DNA of 6,277 nucleotides from a bacterium. GTDB lineage: Bacteria > Fidelibacterota > UBA2242. The stretch covers positions 1-6,277 of the forward strand of contig JAHIOG010000356.1 of NCBI GenBank assembly GCA_018895675.1, in the 5' to 3' direction. This document shows positions 6,075-6,277 of the stretch, piece after piece. The notes below the pieces were generated by a model. The model ran no database searches. It was not told the origin of the DNA and saw nothing but the letters and a program-made list of their open reading frames with translations. The position numbers were made by a program, and so were the translations under genes. Every line of letters begins with the position of its first letter. Positions within the stretch are counted from its first letter, which is position 1.

Positions 6075-6156
6075 TTGCTTTAATGTTATATCTCTCGTCA
6101 CGGAGCACGTTGCAATAGTTCCAGAGTTTCGATACTAAAGCTGCTACATCGGTCAT
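6052..6156 (-). pseudogene. Truncated second copy of the hsdM start
   Basis: From an ATG at 6156 this frame reads MTDVAALVSKLWNYCNVLRDE, matching the first 20 residues of the hsdM at 4183 with one substitution (Ala4 to Val). It then diverges into RYNIKATVPSSLR and stops. At the DNA level 6098-6156 matches 4125-4183 with about 6 differences in 59 bases, all transitions, and most are silent. This is too diverged for a fresh duplication but shows selection on protein. Similarity ends at about 6093, right at the sequence ATATAAC. The remnant follows the end of another gene by 17 bp, like a normal operon member. It therefore looks like the start of a former second hsdM whose remainder was lost by recombination. 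Confidence 0.88.
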
Positions 6157-6173
6157 AGTTTTCTTTCTAAACC

Positions 6174-6277
6174 CTAATATTCCATTTCCGTTCGTTTTGC
6201 TTCTTCATCTTCTCTTTTAGCGTCATTTTCATAATATTGTGATAAATCATGCAGAATTGCTGCTATTCTTGGATATT
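6174..6277 (-). CDS. C-terminal end of an unidentified protein (5' part beyond the window)
   Basis: An open frame enters from the right edge and ends with TAG at 6174, giving 33 residues: YPRIAAILHDLSQYYENDAK followed by a very charged tail (REDEEAKRTEMEY). It is predicted to be helical, perhaps coiled. I do not recognise the family from this piece. It ends 17 bp before the truncated hsdM copy, so it was probably the gene preceding hsdM in an RM operon, and it may be an accessory gene of that system. The conserved-looking, stop-free end and close spacing favour a real gene, but the evidence is short. Confidence 0.55.
   Translation of the reverse strand, partial: YPRIAAILHDLSQYYENDAKREDEEAKRTEMEY

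Larger units (their letters stand above)
5799..6096. other. abiE upstream region with paired inverted-repeat elements; no clear gene
   Basis: About 300 bp without a convincing gene. It holds two 63-bp imperfect inverted repeats (5807-5869 and 6012-6074), four same-direction TATCAC hexamers starting at 5800, 5831, 5869 and 5960, and a short palindrome TAACGTGCGTTA at 5914-5925. A 32-codon minus-strand frame (5913-6011) starts 1 bp after the outer end of the right-hand element but has no ribosome binding site and no recognisable features; I do not count it as a gene. The abiE promoter should be here, but I find no strong -35/-10 pair. Confidence 0.6.

Overview
The window reads as bacterial chromosome (left) meeting an integrated defence island (right). 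Every gene I can support lies on the minus strand, so transcription runs from high to low coordinates. A cleavable signal peptide, tandem CBM9-like domains, a LacI-type repressor and moderate GC suggest a free-living, polysaccharide-using Gram-negative bacterium, perhaps an uncultured lineage of the FCB type. This placement is a weak inference, because there is no rRNA or other marker gene.

Left part (1-2590): a secreted protein with two CBM9-like (DOMON-fold) domains runs off the left edge. Upstream of it lies a complete LacI/GalR-family regulator. A near-identical palindrome of the TGTAAACGYTTACA type precedes each gene: one is between the secreted gene and lacI, the other at the predicted start point of a good sigma70 promoter for lacI. 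The simplest reading is a local sugar-responsive regulon in which the repressor controls both the secreted protein and itself. A gene-free spacer of about 250 bp follows.

Boundary (2593-2634): the 3' half of a tRNA-Val(UAC) gene, from anticodon loop to discriminator base, without its 5' half. This is the usual footprint left by a tRNA-targeting integrase. Its orientation places the chromosome on the left and the inserted element on the right.

Right part (2728-6277): a tight operon abiEi - abiEii - hsdM. AbiEi/AbiEii form a type IV toxin-antitoxin (abortive infection) pair with a 4-bp overlap, and hsdM follows abiEii after 2 bp. hsdM, a type I restriction-modification methyltransferase subunit, is split by an apparent single-base frameshift at about 3457. 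No hsdS or hsdR is visible, and the tRNA scar comes directly after hsdM. Upstream of abiEi is an unusual stretch holding a second, truncated copy of the start of hsdM (about 60 bp, about 90% identical), two 63-bp imperfect inverted-repeat elements of identical geometry that resemble integron attC sites, four TATCAC motifs, and the C-terminal end of an unidentified gene at the right edge. It looks as though the abiE pair was placed into or recombined with a type I RM operon, with element B at the junction and element A just ahead of abiEi.
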